Origin: Burkholderiales bacterium
Lineage (GTDB): Bacteria; Pseudomonadota; Gammaproteobacteria; Burkholderiales; SG8-41
Length of the DNA: 5,883 bases
NCBI GenBank assembly: GCA_019746155.1
Contig: JAIESJ010000181.1
Span: 1-5,883 of the forward strand
Reading direction: 5' to 3'
The translations under genes were made by a program, and so were the position numbers. Shown here piece by piece: positions 5,704-5,883 of this stretch (positions are counted from its first letter, which is position 1; each line of letters opens with the position of its first letter). The notes beneath the pieces are model-generated. The model worked only from the letters and a program-made list of their open reading frames with translations, had not been told where the DNA came from and did not search any database.

Positions 5704-5883
5704 CTATTTTTTCTTTTTCTTCCCGAGGAAAGTTGCGACCCGCGCCTCCAGTTCCGGCGGAACGGTGTTCAGCTTCTCGAATTCCTCAATACGCTCCTCG
5801 GCATAAAGCTCGATCGGATAGACCGCGGCCTGACGCAGGATAATGGCGCCATCGCTGGTCGTTTCCACGAGCAACGGCGCTTC
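5704..5883 (-). CDS. AbrB-like antitoxin, VapB-type, C-terminal part (5' end outside window)
   Basis: Read on the minus strand, the frame is open from the right edge to TAG at 5706-5704, giving 59 residues with no start codon inside the window. The first ~35 visible residues (VETTSDGAIILRQ, then VYPIELYAEERIEEFE) resemble the end of the swapped-hairpin AbrB/VapB DNA-binding domain and the following helix that binds a PIN toxin. The tail is VATFLG followed by five lysines, encoded by an A-rich run. Such antitoxins neutralize the toxin and repress their own promoter, which would lie beyond the right edge. The identification rests on the motif and on direct abutment to the PIN gene. Confidence 0.65.
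   Translation of the reverse strand, partial: EAPLLVETTSDGAIILRQAAVYPIELYAEERIEEFEKLNTVPPELEARVATFLGKKKKK

Noticed and set aside
1..5883. CRISPR array, tRNA/rRNA genes, insertion sequences, long direct repeats
   Set aside because: Reading both strands I saw no regularly spaced repeats, no tRNA-like cloverleaf or rRNA text, no transposase and no paired terminal repeats.

Overview
The window is GC-rich, tightly packed and proteobacterial in style. Starts are ATG with Shine-Dalgarno sites, gaps are short, and the gene families are common in aerobic or facultative Beta- and Gammaproteobacteria. I lean towards a betaproteobacterium from the general look of the proteins, but nothing here fixes the taxon.

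Positions 1-5256 on the + strand carry five co-directional genes that look like one catabolic operon, already running at the left edge. They are: (1) the C-terminal ~198 residues of a medium-chain (MDR) alcohol/polyol dehydrogenase; (2) a compact 429-residue PEP-synthase-like phosphotransferase with an ATP-grasp nucleotide domain and a phosphohistidine swivel domain but no acceptor-binding domain; (3) a D-2-hydroxyacid dehydrogenase with an unusual substrate loop; (4) a second, clearly different D-2-hydroxyacid dehydrogenase of the CtBP-like type; (5) a 398-residue protein that reads as two OsmC-like folds in tandem, only the second keeping the cysteine pair. Gaps are 10, 87, 55 and 44 nt. The 87-nt gap holds a 15-codon mini-ORF with a good Shine-Dalgarno site, and the 55-nt gap is strikingly AT-rich.

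Positions 5281-5883 on the - strand carry a convergent toxin-antitoxin module of VapBC type: a PIN-domain toxin preceded with zero spacing by the C-terminal 59 codons of an AbrB-like antitoxin that runs off the right edge. A short hairpin lies over the end of the + strand operon.

How the operon works together is inference. Three NAD(P)-dependent oxidoreductases next to an ATP-dependent phosphohistidine phosphotransferase suggest a pathway that phosphorylates a hydroxylated or enolizable small molecule and then oxidizes or reduces hydroxy/keto-acid intermediates, with the OsmC protein handling peroxide or another electrophile. Phenylphosphate synthase and rifampin phosphotransferase are precedents for this kind of phosphotransferase acting outside central metabolism. 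The substrate cannot be read from the sequence.
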